Shown here piece after piece: positions 12,341-25,484 of a stretch of 64,000 nt of DNA (the first letter of the stretch is position 1; each line of letters starts with the position of its first letter). Origin of the DNA: Balaenoptera acutorostrata (taxonomy: Eukaryota; Chordata; Mammalia; Artiodactyla; Balaenopteridae). The notes below the pieces were generated by a model that saw nothing but the letters and a program-made list of their open reading frames with translations, searched no databases and was not told the origin of the DNA. A program made the translations under genes and the position numbers. Location of the stretch: assembly GCF_949987535.1 (NCBI RefSeq), contig NC_080081.1, forward strand, positions 52,276,153 to 52,340,152, written 5' to 3'.

Positions 12341-13584
12341 ATATCCTAGGCTACTATGCAGCACATCTAGGTAATAAATGACCTCTAAACATCTTGAGAT
12401 GGATCAATCTCCACGAGATATTGTGAGAAGGAAAAATGAAAAGAATGCACATAATACAACAACATATATTTTCATATCACATTGTTTATATATAATACAT
12501 AAATGTATATATCTGTTGACTCCCAATTTTATACAAAATCATCTCTATTACATATTTTTAAAAAATTTAAACTAATTAAATATGTCTTATTCATAAAATA
12601 ATAAAATGGTTGATAATTAAGATATAATGTTTTTTTATATTAGGATGTGTAAATTTCTGTATTATTGACTTTTTCTTTCTGTTTTATCTCCTTTTGGTAA
12701 AGCTAAATCCTGGGCACATTCAGTCTATTTGTCTGTTGCATGATCAATAAGATTCTCATAGTCCATAGATATAAAGAGTTTTCACGTGCATACATTATAC
12801 TGCTTGCGTTGTAACAGGAGAAATTTAAGAAGTATGATTCTCAGTTGTTCATAATATTGTTATAAACATGTATCTCCTGGTAAAGCAAAAAAGTAAGTTT
12901 TTTGTGTACAATATGGTTACTTTATTCATTATAAAGATATGCGACACAAGCATATCTAGGGATTTCTTATTTAATACCAAGTTCAAAATTGCTTACAAAA
13001 ATACAAGCATTTCACCAAAAAGGAGAATCTACTGTTTATCTGTGTACAAGTGAAGATTGCTGCTTAAAAATAAATTATTTTTCTCCCTTTCCTTTTCTTG
13101 CCTCTTTATCTGAGTTTTCATTATTTCTCTCCATTTGTTTCTACCTCATTCATTATCTAAGATCATTTTCACAAATACAAGGAGGATAACAAATCTATAA
13201 ATGTGTATATGTGTCTGTGTATGCAATATGTGTGTCTACATAAGTTCATTTTAGGAAGTTTATATAACATTAGAATATAGACTTACAACAAATTAAATTA
13301 TAAAATTATGAGAAAATTTTCCAATAATGTTTGAGAATAATAATTACAGAGCCTATTCTATTCCATTCATACCATCCTCAGAAAGAGGATATAAAGCCAG
13401 TCTAACAGCAGACACATTAACAATTAGTGATTGTCATATCTAGTTATTCCTCTGAAGTTTCTACATTCCATTTTAATTCGGATAATTATTTCCAAAATTG
13501 TAAGTTAAAGAGTTTCTTTTTAAGATTCAGTTTTAATAATTACCTTGTTTTTATATCAAAGTCCTCAAGAATAATATCCAGATG
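12341..13584. other. AT-rich intergenic sequence, unassigned
   Basis: Nothing recognisable. Short reading frames here are AT-driven and overlap one another in different frames. Confidence 0.4.
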
Positions 13585-13915
13585 TCCTAGTATATTTAGG
13601 CTCTTATAACAAAAATACCTTAGACTGGGTGACTTAAACAACAAACGTGCATTTCACACAATTCCAGAGGCTGGGAAGTACAAGGTCAAGACACTAGCAG
13701 ATTCCTTGTCTGGTGAGAGCTTCCTTCCTGGTTCATAGATGGCTGTCTTTTCACTGTGTCCTCACATAGAGTCTTTTTCATAAGGGCACTCACTAATCCC
13801 ACTCATGAGGTCTTCACCTACGTGACTTAATCATCTTCCAAAGGCCCCCAACTCCAATACCATCACATGGGAGTTAATTCTAACATATAAAAGTTGGGAT
13901 GACATAAATATTACT
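13585..13915 (-). mobile_element. MLT1-like MaLR LTR, antisense
   Basis: The antisense MLT1 order is easily followed: 'cttataacaaaaatacctta' (13602-13621), 'gactgggtgacttaaacaac', 'aattccagaggctgggaagt', 'tggctgtcttttcactgtgt', 'cataagggcactcactaatc', 'ccaaaggcccccaactccaa' and 'cataaaagttgggatgacat'-type sequence. These are the reverse complements of the usual LTR features. This is a non-coding LTR of an ancient MaLR retrotransposon; no internal region is visible beside it. Confidence 0.68.
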
Positions 13916-16518
13916 GGTCATGTTCTTAAATTCTCAGGAATCATTACTTAGAGTCTTGAATGGTGACCATAAATAATATTTCCTATTTTGGGGTTTTGAT
14001 GTTCCAATGTTTGGAAAAATGAAGTCTTGGAAAATTACTTGCCAAACATAAAGAGTTACACAATTTTATTATTGTCATTGTATTTACCGTTTCCTAAGCC
14101 AGGTTAGTGTGAAGCTGATCCTAAGTGAAACTCAGAGACAAAAATAATACATTTCTTTTTAGGTAAATTTATATTTTTCTAAAACAAAACCAAAGACCCC
14201 CAAACACTATCAAATAATATTTAGTATGCCATTTAATGCTGTTCATATAAAATGTAATGCTGTTCATACATAAAAGTAAAAGAAATGCCAGTTAAAGAAA
14301 GTAAATTCAAGTTCTTTACACCCCAAAAATGCAGTATTAAGGATTGGTAGTTATGTGGGTTAAGGTTTAATACAAGAGAAAAAATAATCCTCAGTAACCT
14401 AAGCCATGGATAATTAAATATAGTGACTGTAACATCTTTTGAAAGCTGGATCAGAAGCAAGAGGACAGGCACGGGACTTTTGTTTTCAAGATCCCAGCTG
14501 TGAGCTTGTTGTCTAGTACTAAGGAGTCACTGCTATCACCCTCACCATGGCCACTACCACGACTTCCTCACACCTGCAACACACGTGAATGGACTGTTTA
14601 GCTGCTACAAACACTCTCATTTTGGGGATTTGTGTTAACTGCCATGAACAAGGAGGTGTCTTCTGTTTAATTTCTGCCATCCAAATCTTATCCAACTACC
14701 TCTAATTGGTGTAGCTTCATTCGGCTACAATAGATTCCAGGAAAGTTTATTTTAGCTTTCTCCTGGTAGAACAGGATGAGAGAGCTAATCACAGTATCCA
14801 CTTCAGTAGTTAATAAGATTTAATCCAACATTTTATATTTTATTATAAATGTCCCAGAAAGTAGGCAATCCAACACAGTTTCTCTATATATCAATTACAA
14901 ATCTTCAATGTTTAAATCATTAAAGAGGGTTTCTGTGGTGTTTTTGACAATGAGAACTAAAATCTTAATGTACATAAAAGTATCAGAAATATTTCTAGCA
15001 TCTTACTTCTTTCCAAGTGTTATAATGGGCCTAAAGCTAACAAAACAAAACAAAAATCAAAATACCAGTTATGTAGCCATTTCTCTTTATGTAATTCTAA
15101 ACAATAGTTCATGCTTTGTGATTGACTAAAGATGATGTACAGTTCCTTCAATTTAGCTTTTATCAGAACCATGGTCAAATAATGCATAATATTTTATCTT
15201 CTAAATTTTTACTTTTTCAAAAAAATACTTTATCTTCCAAGTTTTTTTAGTCTGAATATAACAGAAGTACTCCATGTGATTAAACAGCTAAAATGTTTTC
15301 CCTTTAACCTCTTTGCATTTTTAGCATTTTAAGGCAGAGTTAATAATGTAAATACATGGTTTTACTCTATATGTCTATTTAGCTTGAATGAAAGGGATTT
15401 GTAGCAAAGTTATCAGTAGCACATATAGTTCATATAGTATGAAAAGAGTAACTTAATTGCTTTATAATAAATATTTCTTTCCTCCAAAAAATTACACATA
15501 AGCAAAAGATTTAAAACAAAATGTATATGTATTGAATGTGTGCAGTTTTTTTTTCCCCTTATGACAGGGAAAAATCTAATCAACCAATATGCATTTAAAA
15601 CATTAAAACTGATCACATTTTCCATGCAATGTCTATTTTTCTTTTTCTCAGAACAAATATACCACAAATAATTGATAAGAAAATAGGTAGTTGGGCTATA
15701 CAAACAGACACAAATAGATCACAACTTCCTAAATTGTGCAGAAAAGCTTAGCATAAGAAGGTCTATACCATTGACCTTCTTCAGTAGATATTTATAACTG
15801 AATAATTCCTCTACCATAAGGATGAAGAAGTTGGATTATACTCATGGGAGGTAATGTAATCTCTGTTCAGATTTTGCTTGGAATCATACATCACTAATTG
15901 ACTAAATTAGGAATAAAATGCAATGGTTGAGCTTACTGATATTTCAATATCATCTTTTTGGTAATATTCAGCTATAATTTTGAAGCCAGTGCACACTCTT
16001 CTGTCAATTCAAGCTACTGCTATGGGAGTAATTCATTCTCCTTCTATATTATATCACGACTCAGAAATTACTACAAAGACCTATAAAAATCTATTCTTTA
16101 TGTATTTTTAGCTTTATATCTATTAAAATCACAGTTATATGATCAAATTCTCCAAATAAAACACAAAATTTGAGATTAAAATATTAAGCTTTAAATATAA
16201 ATTTGAATTGAAATGTCACTTATATCTGGTCTCTAGGAGGGATACATGTGATTTTAGCAACTCACCAAAACTATTTATAAGATTTAATATACCTAACTCA
16301 CTCAATCCATATGATGAAAATGTTAGTAAGGACCAAAAATGATGTGTTGCTGGTTTATCCTTTAGATTGTACAAAAATGAATATGCCCACATTCTATTCT
16401 TCACTTTTTACTTAAGAACATTGAGAAGCAATGTAAAGTAACTAGACAATATCAGAAGTGCTCATAATAGTGAAAAATAAATATCAAACTCGTCCATAAA
16501 ATGTCAAAGGTCCTTGGG
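13916..16518. other. AT-rich intergenic sequence, unassigned
   Basis: I see no repeat family or gene that I can name. The stretch 14450-14720 is somewhat less AT-rich but has no open frame or recognisable motif. Confidence 0.4.
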
Positions 16519-16573
16519 TTTATTTTTCACCTCAGTAACAAATTGGCTTTATTTTTCACCTCAATAACCAATT

Positions 16574-16608
<35 letters not shown>
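16519..16608 (+). repeat. 29-bp tandem duplication followed by a run of 32 A
   Basis: Unit 1 (16519-16547) and unit 2 (16548-16576) both begin 'tttatttttcacctca' and differ at three positions. An uninterrupted A run follows at 16577-16608. The A run may be a retrotransposon tail, but I see no element body or matching flanking duplication. Confidence 0.85.
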
Positions 16609-16610
<2 letters not shown>

Positions 16611-16699
16611 GACCATGTTTGAGTAAGCCATATATGAGACAAATGCAATTATAAATTGTAATTTGTACATCAATAATAAAGAGTAAAATTAAACTTTGC

Positions 16700-17635
16700 T
16701 CATGATCTTTTTTCTAAATAGAGATATATTTGATTTAATTATTTCTTGAAGTCTGTTATCTCATCCCTGAGATTTTTTCTAATTTTTTCTCTTGTGTTAT
16801 TTCATGTTTTTTTGTCATTTTATTAACATCTTCACTCATTTGCTGTAGAAGCTAATAGCTTTAAATCTGTTCTGTGAGCAGATATTTTTCTAGCAAATCT
16901 TCATATTCTATAGTGAAGTAATGCTGTTCTATTTTGTTAAAAAAAATGTTGTGGGATTTGACCTCAATTTTTTTATGTTGTTTATTTTTGTGTGTGAAAC
17001 TAGTTTTCTTGAGTGTTTACAATGAATCTTTTTCAGGAAAGCTATTCTGAGTTCACAGAATATCCTCTTCAGTTTTTTTTTTTTTTTTTTTTTTAACTGT
17101 AATGTCCCCAAATCTAGTCTCTTGTTCCAAAATCTAATGTCCCCAAAATCGGATTCCCTCGCTCTATATCCTCCTCCACTATCCTTTCTGGTCTTTATCT
17201 TTCTTTTGTGCCTGTTTTTCCTGTCATACGCAGTTTTGTTGGCAGCCCAACACCTTCTCCTTACTCAGGGTTCCTGCACTGGAAAAGAGCTCTGCCAACT
17301 CGGTTTTCAGGGATTCTAGGAGCTAGATTACTCCACTAGTCCCTGTCATAAACTTGGCTGTCAGATGCTATTGGAATAGGAAAAACCACTCCCCACTCAC
17401 TAGTTTGGGGTCCCAGATCTCTGGTCTGTCAGGCCCTCTCTTACCTCCTTCTGCTCTGCTTTGTTTAGACATGGATAATACACATGTCTCGTAGCTATTG
17501 CTCTTTGAGGTGTTACTTTGGATGACTTGTCACCTAGTTTATTGTGAACACTGTTGATGAATTCAGATTTTGCTGCTTAATTGCTCTGTCTGATTTTAAG
17601 TTGGGGTTTGCACAGAGCAAAAAGTTATATATAGT
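16700..17635 (-). mobile_element. Possible old L1 5'-region sequence, antisense
   Basis: The style of the text (long T-rich antisense phrases such as 'gaagtctgttatctcatccc' and a more GC-rich part at 17110-17500) suggests old L1 5'UTR/ORF1 read in antisense, with a 22-T run at about 17072-17093. I cannot align it to a specific subfamily. An unrelated old repeat is possible. Confidence 0.3.
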
Positions 17636-18005
17636 AACTTCCCTGGTGCTCCAGGGGTAAAGAATCTGCCTTCCAATGCAGGGGATGTGGGTTCAATCCC
17701 TGGTCTGGGAACTAAGGTCCCACATGCCACGTGGCAACTAAACCTGCATGCCACTTGGCAACTAAACTTGTGTGCCACAACAGCTGAGCTCTCGCGTCTC
17801 AACGAGGGAGCCTGCATGCCACAAGCTACAGAGCCCACGAGCCCTGAAGCTCACGTGCCACAACTAGAGTGAGAAAACCCGCATGCCACAACTAGAGAGA
17901 AGCCCGTTCACCACAACTAAGGAGAAGCCTGCACACCACAATGAAAGATCTCGCATGCAGCAACAAAGACCCAATGTAGCCAATTAATTAATTAATTAAT
18001 TAATT
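17636..18005 (+). mobile_element. Older CHR-type tRNA-derived SINE
   Basis: Head 'acttccctggtgctccaggg' (17636-17655), the tRNA-like part with B-box-like 'gggttcaatccctgg' (17688-17702), and then the long cetartiodactyl body with repeated 'catgccacaactagag'-type units and the ending 'caacaaagacccaatgtagc'. The tail is an AATT repeat. The flanks 'aaaaagttatatatagta' (left, about 17619-17636) and 'aaaaagttgtagtcagta' (right, about 18011-18028) match at 15 of 18 positions and look like a decayed target-site duplication. It is more diverged than the three SINEs further on, so it is an older insertion. The 'ACAA' satellite-like repetition of the body is normal for this family. Confidence 0.85.
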
Positions 18006-18700
18006 ATTTAAAAAAGTTGTAGTCAGTATTACCATTTTCCTAAAATCTATTTATGTTATTTTTGAATATGATTATAAGTGGGATTGTTTTTTTCCTATTA
18101 AATTATTAAGTAACTTATGTCTGGTATTTAAGAAATTTAATGAATTTTCCATCAAACTGTATTCAACAATCTGAGCATTTTAATGTTATATATGTGTTCA
18201 ATTATTTATTTCTTTATCTGTTTATTTCTAAGGGAAGACTGTGTGGCTTCCCAACATGTTTTCCTTACTTGGTTTGGGTCTATTCAGATTTTTTAATACT
18301 TTCTATAAATTATCTTTAGCTCTACATCCACTTTGTTATTTGAAATTTCATCTACATTTCAGGTGTCCTTTTTTCAATTTGAAAAATAATAATTTTGTCT
18401 CCTAATTAAAATTTAGTCAAAAAGTCCACTGTCTTATTTCTTCACAAAGAATGAGTCTTGGATTCACATATGTCATGATAAATTATTTTTGTTGCTGTTA
18501 TGGATTTTCATTCCATAGTTCTGTTTTTACCCCATCAAGCTATTTGTTACATATTGTTTTAACTTCTTTGTAGTTTCCTTAAAAATTCTACATATATTTA
18601 TTTTAGTTTTATTTTTAATTTTAAAAATACATGTTAAGACTTCCAAGACATCAATTCTAACAAAAAAATCTTGACCTTTTTTGTAATACAGATATACATA
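18006..18700 (-). mobile_element. Possible old L1 ORF2 sequence, antisense
   Basis: 'gattataagtgggattgttt' (18069-18088) and 'caaagaatgagtcttggatt' (18445-18464) resemble antisense L1 ORF2 phrases in the right order, but the rest is too diverged. The CHR SINE may have inserted into one old L1 extending on both sides. Confidence 0.35.
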
Positions 18701-20394
18701 GAAAATGAATAGACAAGATTGTACGTACCTTTATTTTTTAAAATGTGAGCTTCAAATATTATCAAAGTCAGCTAATGTTTTAAAGAACAATTATTTATGC
18801 AAAGTTTTGAGATTTTGGCAAGGATTTTATAATTCAGTATTAAGCTGACATACTGCTCATATATGAGGAACACTTAAAGTGGACAAAAGTTTTAAAAATT
18901 TTTAAACGTTGTATTGATTGGACACCAAACAAATAGTTGACTTCATTTTCCCTTTTCATTTACCTCTATGAAGTAATGAACACAAAGTAAATCACTATTA
19001 TTCTCCTGTGAAATTGACACTGCTCATCTTAAATGCTGCTTTAAAAAATCCATCACAGCTTGCACAAATTAGAGTCATACTGTTTGAAGATATGAAATTA
19101 GAACTCAGGCATTCCTCACATTTAATTTTAAACTCAGTGCTCCCAGATGCACAGCTTTCTGAACAGTCCATTAATCAGAAAAGCTCGAAACTGTTCATCA
19201 TATTTCAGTATAACAATTCTTTCATATGTTCCTATCTTTGTTGGGCTATACATTTTGAAAATTGCTTACTCTTGGGCATTTTCTCCATTTGAAGATAAAA
19301 TATCACACCATCAACTTAAAATGTCTGCTATAATGATCTGAAAATGTGCTGTTCATTTTTTAAGACATTCTGGAAAGCTGACAAGATCAAGCAGTCAGAT
19401 TTTGAATCATCACTAGCTTGAAAGATTTGATTATTAAAACATTTCTTCATCATTATAAAATTCATTCAGATACATGTAAAAGAAAAAACATTTTTTCTAA
19501 TGGAAGAATAAAAACAACATGGTAAACGTTTCATGTGATGCCTCTAATTTCTGTGGCCTTTTAGGCTTCAAAGGTAGCAAGGGAGAGGCAGGAACTATTA
19601 GGCAGACAGAGAGAGAGAAACATATTTTAGTGATGACACAATTTCCATCCTACTAAGGGAGAGACTTTCAATGTATAATATCCTCTCCAATCTCCAAACA
19701 TGTCTGTTACCTTCCTTTCCTTGACAACCTAGAGCCTAGTAAAAAGGGAAATTAATGGTGAATTCACTTCTTACATATATTGCAAAAACTTTTGTTAATA
19801 AAAAAGACTGCCTCCTTCTCTGATGAGAAATGCTACATCTTGCCCCATAGATACCCCTGACATTGGGCTCTAGACAATGCAGATACAGGCGCGATTCTGG
19901 AAAACGTATATTGATGTTACATCATTGCACCAGTGGCTTCTGATTCTACACCAGGTGCATTTGATTATCTTAGCTTTAATTCTTGCCCACTGTCATAGAA
20001 CCAGGAGAACCTTGGTAATCTGTATTCAGCTTATAGAACAGAATTAAACATTTGCTTCAAAGGTTGGGAATTACTGAGACATAGAGAGATAATGCAGATA
20101 CCACGCAGCCACTCACTATATCAATCATAAAGCATCTTAAAATGTTTCTGTTTTACATCAACAGATATTTTTGCAAGCAGTTATACAGCAATCACATTAT
20201 AGATGTGCTTTATATAAACATTTGACTTAAAGAGCTGTTATGCTTTTTTTTAAATGCTATATATAAACATGGAGAAGGGCTGGTACGGTGTAATTCTTCT
20301 TAATTTTTTCATATCCTGGGACATATAGTAAATAAAAATAGTGATATGGCATTGGGATAGTCTGCCAAGTCTGATCGTTGCTTCTCCAGATTTA
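18701..20394. other. AT-rich intergenic sequence, unassigned
   Basis: Two overlapping frames of 94 and 64 codons near 19008-19341 have no recognisable motif and ordinary AT-rich composition. I do not call them genes. Confidence 0.4.
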
Positions 20395-20560
20395 GCCCAG
20401 ATGTCCCAATGTCTGAAGGTAATCAAAATCTTGGCTCACTGTCACCGATACACAGCATTTCACTTGGGAAGCTTAATTTACCTTAAGTGAATCACTTAAT
20501 CTTCAGAATCTCTTTTTTTCTGATTTATAACATGGAATTAAAAGTACATAAGCATATCCA
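20395..20560 (-). mobile_element. MIR, antisense
   Basis: 'aagtgaatcacttaatcttc' (20484-20503), then 'agaatctctttttttctgat' and 'ttataacatggaattaaaag', follows the antisense MIR core (the usual 'cacttaacctctctgagcctcagtttcctcatctgtaaaat'-like order) with moderate divergence. Confidence 0.55.
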
Positions 20561-20734
20561 TATCTTAGGTATATAAATATATAAATATCAAAATAAGTAG
20601 ATGTTGATTCAAAACTGTTAAGACCATTATAGAACTAAATAGAGTAGCCAGATATTAATGCTACTGTCATGTTAATATTATAAAGTATACCTTCTATTAA
20701 GATGACCTGGATTTGTTTTTAATAGATATAATAA

Positions 20735-20870
20735 GGAGATTTTTTTTTTTTTTACTTTTTAATAACTTTTTATTTCAAAATAGATTTACAGAAGAGTTGA
20801 AAAGATAGTACAGAGATCCCATATACATCATAACCAGTACTCCCTGGTGATCATGTCTCCTAGTCTCTCT
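20735..20870 (-). mobile_element. Old L1 3' end, antisense
   Basis: A T-run at about 20741-20754 (tail) is followed by 'tttttatttcaaaatagatt', 'acagaagagttgaaaagata' and 'gtacagagatcccatataca', the antisense 3'UTR of an old L1 (L1M type). The continuation to about 21160 is unclear. Confidence 0.5.
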
Positions 20871-21224
20871 TTGTATGTGATGGTTAATAAGTATTATTTA
20901 TTCTTATCTGTAGAAATTCTTATAAAGTATATAGTACTGATTTGTATAAGTGAATTTTTAAATTGCACAAATGATATTTTGCTACAGATATCATTCCTTT
21001 ATTTACCTTTGTCACTGATAATTTTAACAAGAAATTTGCTTTGTGTTACTACTTCTAATTATTGTATTTATATGAAATTTTACATACCTATTTCCCCTGT
21101 CATGGGTAAATATACAGCTTTCAACTGTTGGCTATCACCAGAAAAGAAATAAAAATTTGCAGTGAACATTATTGTTTTCATCTCATTATATTTTGTTTTG
21201 TATTTTTGTTTTGTTTTCTGTGTT

Positions 21225-22090
21225 TGCATACTTTATTTTTTCAAGTATAGTTGATGTATAATATTATATAAGTTACAGGTATACTATATAGTGCTTCACA
21301 ATTTTTAAACGTTATACTCCATTTATAGTTATTATAAAATATTGACTATATTCTCCATGTTGTACAATAGAGCCTTGTAGCTTAATTTATACATAATAGC
21401 TTATGCCTCAATCTTTTACCACTATATTGCCCCTCATCACTTCCCTCTTACAACTGGTAATCATTAGTTGGTTCTCTATATCTGTTCGTCTGTTTTGTTA
21501 TATTCACCAGTTTGCTGTATTTTTTAGATTCCACATATAAGTGATATCATAGAGCATTTGTCTTTCTCTCTCTGACTTATTTCACTTAGCTTAATGCCCT
21601 CCAAGTCCATCCCTGTTGATGCAAATGGCAAAAATTCTTTCTTTTTTTATGGCTGAGGAGTATTCCTTTGTGTGTGTGTGTGTGCATGCGTATGTGTGTA
21701 CACACATACCACATCTTCTTATCTATTCATCTGTTGATGGACACAAGTTGCTTTCATATCTTGGCAATTATAAATAATGTTGCTATGACATTGAGGTGCA
21801 TGTATCTTTTTGAATTAGTGCTTTTATTGGCGAGGTTATATACCCAGGAGTGGAATTGCTGGGTCATATGGTAGTTTTATTTTTGTTTTTTGAGAAACCT
21901 CCGTATTGTTTTCCACAGTGGCTGCACCAATTCACTTTCCCACCAAGAGCGTAGGATGGTTCCTCTTTCTCCATATCTTTGTCAATATCTGTTATTTCTT
22001 TTTAGTTGTAGCCATTCTGACAGGTGTGAGGTGATATCTCATTGTGGTTTTGATTTGCATTTCTCCTATTATGGTTTTGTGTGAGAATTT
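21225..22090 (-). mobile_element. 5'-truncated L1 (3'UTR plus ORF2 end), antisense
   Basis: It starts at the antisense 3' end ('atactttattttttcaagta', 21228-21247), passes the 3'UTR ('tatattctccatgttgtaca'), and then the antisense end of ORF2: 'tctctgacttatttcactta', 'acccaggagtggaattgctg' (21842-21861), 'ttgttttccacagtggctgc' (21906-21925), 'gtgaggtgatatctcattgt' (22026-22045). It ends near 'ttctcctattatggttttgt'. A TG-rich tract (21671-21690) sits where the TA tract of other copies is. The frame fragments are shadows of this dead ORF2. Confidence 0.85.
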
Positions 22091-22324
22091 ACCTGAAATC
22101 TATATACAGAAGTGAGATTTCAGAGTTATGACTTTTCCTTTACTTACATTGATACTCCAGGTAATGATTGGTATTACCTAAGTATCAAGTTAGGAAACTT
22201 TCCTTTTGTTAAAGAAATGATCAAATGTAGAAAAACTGATGGAAGAAATTTTATGGCTTTTTTCTCTTTTAGGCTAATAATATAATTATGATACCTTGGT
22301 GGTTTTCTAACATAAAACCACCTT

Positions 22325-22790
22325 TGCATTTTTCTGACGGACAGAATTCTATGATGACACTTAGATTCCTACCCCCTAGTGTACATGCTCTTTATAATTC
22401 CCTCAACTTGAGTGTGGACAGGACATGAGAGATTTTACTTCTGTGACTCCGTAATATTATATGACAAAACAAAAGGGATTTTGATGCAATTCAGTTCCTT
22501 GATCAGTTAACTTTCAATTAAGGGATTATCCTGAGATTGTCTGACCTAATCAGTTCAGAGGGAGATTACCTCTGACAGACCTGACTACATAATTTGGAAG
22601 TCTTTAGAAGAGGGTGTAGGCTCTTCCTGAAAAGAGAGTTAATCTTCCCTGTGTACAGCAGCCTCCTCCTGTGACTGTGTGGTTTTGGTATGCATATGCA
22701 CCTCACTTCCTGACAGCCTGCACTTTGGATGTGCTTAGCCACCTCCCTAACTCAACTGCGTAAGCCAATTTCTTATAATAAATAATATAT
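22325..22790 (+). mobile_element. MLT1-like MaLR LTR
   Basis: The sense-strand order fits an MLT1-type LTR: 'aattctatgatgacacttag', 'gtgactccgtaatattatat' (22442-22461), 'aaaagggattttgatgcaat', 'gatcagttaactttcaatta', 'gggattatcctgagattgtc', 'tctgacctaatcagttcaga', 'ctcttcctgaaaagagagtt' and a 3' end 'gtaagccaatttcttataat'. There is no coding capacity. Divergence is high, so the subfamily is not assigned. Confidence 0.6.
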
Positions 22791-25244
22791 AAGTATTAAA
22801 TAAGTAAAAATATAAGTAACATATTAACTGGTTTTGTATGTGTATGATTGTCCATATTTCCTCAAAATTAACAGGAATTAAAGTTATTAAACATATATTT
22901 ATTTTCAAAGATAAAAATATGGGCAAAACATTGATGTAGTAATTTCTTAAATGAGTGCTTTGGCTCCTCCTTAATATTTTGCATGCCAAGTTTCTACTAC
23001 ATGAGCCAATATTCATCTTAAACATATGGTTCCTCATTTATAAGTGTTATTTTATTCATAATCTCAAAATGATGAATACCAAATCCATTCATAACTAAAT
23101 TAATTAAACTATTTTTATTATTTTAAGTGAAATTTGGCAATCCATTTTGAAATTTCTTTTAGAGTGTTGAAGAACTTCTTTCAGTGTTTTTCTAATGCAT
23201 TTTCATTGTATGTAAGGCAGATTGACAATGAATATGAAAAGTACCTGGACAATATGATTGATTTAAATACTTACAAACTAATATATTATTCATCAGTCAA
23301 ATCACACAGAAGTGTATCAAGAGGACAATTGAGATAGTCGAATAATATTAATTTGAAGTTTGCTCTTGAACATTGTTATCAAGTTTTTTCAATCAGTATT
23401 CTATATCATTTTTCCCTATTCTTTAATTAACATTACATTGGAATCAATTGTAAGGTTTCAAACCAGGAACACACACACAGACACATAAAAATGGTGATAC
23501 TGGTAGAGACTTTTTATATTTAAATGATTATGTATTACAAAATTTGGTTAAATACTGTCTCTTGCTTATTTTCTATACTTCCATTCTTACATTCTATATT
23601 CTATACATGATACATAATGCATTATAAACATTTTTATTTAAATAAACTCAGAGATGTATTTTTTCACAGATCCTTATAAAGAAATATCAAGTTTGATTAT
23701 TCAGCTACGATAGTAGATTTCATTTGGCTCTTTTTCTTTTTAGTTATTAAAGTTAATTGATACTTCCTCAGCTTAAGAGTACTAAATCTGCCTGTACGTT
23801 GCCCGAATTTTTTGGATAACTCAACCTGATGACTTCATGCCAATAACCTGTAAAAGGAATATTATTGCCAATCGGATGAGGCTAATGAAATAAAATATTT
23901 TAATGGATACAAAATGTTTAGCATATTGACCAGTTTACAGAATGCCCTCAGTATATATTGTATAGTTTTAATAACTTAGAGGTAGAAATATTTTATTTTT
24001 ATCTTTAGTAGTAATAATTCCTGTCTTGATTCTAAAATGTGTTCCCTCTTTGATTGATACTCATATAAAAGAAAATAGCAGAGTTTTATTTCACCTTTCA
24101 CAGATAATTTCTGTTCATTCTGCTCCTAGTCCAGTGGCTACTTGCAAGGCTTCCTAAGAAAAAAAACGATATGAGATAAAACATGTATTTTTACTTGCAA
24201 CACAGTTTTGCATGCTTGTGAGAGACTAATAAGAAAATAAGCCTGCTTATTTTTATTTAGCAGTTTTGATTCTTTTATTTTACATCTTTGGAGATAATGT
24301 GCTGGGGAATAATTTAGGGAATCATAGGTAGGGAAAAAAGATTGTTGCATAATAATAAAGTTGTTGAAATGTATTCAATAGTATATTACTTTTCCAGATA
24401 TAGTTTTCATTACCTCTTTTTAAACTTGTTTATTTCTTTCAAACAATTTGTTCTCTAAGAAAGTATAAAATTATTAGTTCTCTGTGTTCAGAGGCTTACT
24501 TAATGTGCTATGCACTCCCATACAGCCTTTCCCTAGGCTATTTATTATAGCACCAGCAGATGAATTTGAGATGTCAGTTAATGATGCAAGATGGGTCACA
24601 GTGATGATTTTTATTGGAAAATAAGATAGCCTAAGAAAATGAAAATCTAAATCTATGCAATTTTTATGGAATAGTTAAATGACTTCTTAAAATATTCAAA
24701 TGTTAAAGACTGTAGTAACTACAGATTTTAATGAATACTTTATTCAGAGATTTCAAAATATACCCTCACACATGTGTATTTTTGCCTAAACATTTGCCTA
24801 TGTTTTCTGTTCTTACCTATTTTCATGCTTTGAAGAGTAGAATTCTTTAGGAACAAATCATATATATCTTTTAAGATTTAAATTGCAAATTTATTTATAA
24901 TCATGAATGAGTGAAAGAAGCTAGTTTAGCTTTGGGCAATAAAATCTCAGTCACTACCTAACCTACTGAATCCCTGAAATCAGATCACTCTATGATCTAT
25001 AGGTAACTCTATTAGAAAGGTCAACATCAAACAGACCATGCTAATGTTGGGCAGTCTTTGTGCCTTAGCTTTGATGTATGTAAATATTAAGTATGCTAAT
25101 TAAAACATACTTCAAATATAAGCTCTACACTTTTGGAGGAGCATCATTTTGGCTGAGTAATTCATAATGTCATCATTAGATGATTCATATCCTAGAATAA
25201 GAAAGTATATCGAAAGAGAGAGAAAGGAGTTCATATTTTTTAGT
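22791..25244. other. AT-rich intergenic sequence, unassigned
   Basis: There are no gene-like frames and no repeats that I can name. A short CA tract is present at about 23469-23485. Confidence 0.4.
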
Positions 25245-25440
25245 ATATTTTATGTGAGAGGTGCTCTACATGGAATTGTTACTCACAGTCAATCTGAGAT
25301 GTGTGCCATCATTCCCCATTTTATAGATGAGGTAACTAAGACTTAGAGAGAATGATTAACTTGCCAATTGTCACACATATGAGAATTGATTTTATCCCAT
25401 TATATATGACTTCAAAGCCTGGGCTCCTCTACATGCTACT
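25245..25440 (+). mobile_element. MIR
   Basis: The MIR core is readable in sense: 'gagaggtgctctacatggaa', 'tcattccccattttatagat' (25309-25328), 'gaggtaactaagacttagag' (25329-25348), 'aacttgccaattgtcacaca' (25358-25377), and 'aagcctgggctcctctacat' (25415-25434). This is an ancient tRNA-derived SINE shared by mammals. Confidence 0.82.
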
Positions 25441-25484
25441 CTCATTTCCCAAGTGAATTAGCTCAAGTTGTTGAGAAGTAGTTC

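Noticed and set aside
16519..16576. CRISPR-like direct repeats
   Set aside because: Two adjacent copies without spacers in a mammalian genome. It is a tandem duplication.
19008..19341. Overlapping frames of 94 and 64 codons as a small gene
   Set aside because: AT-rich, no motif, no exon signals, and two frames overlap.
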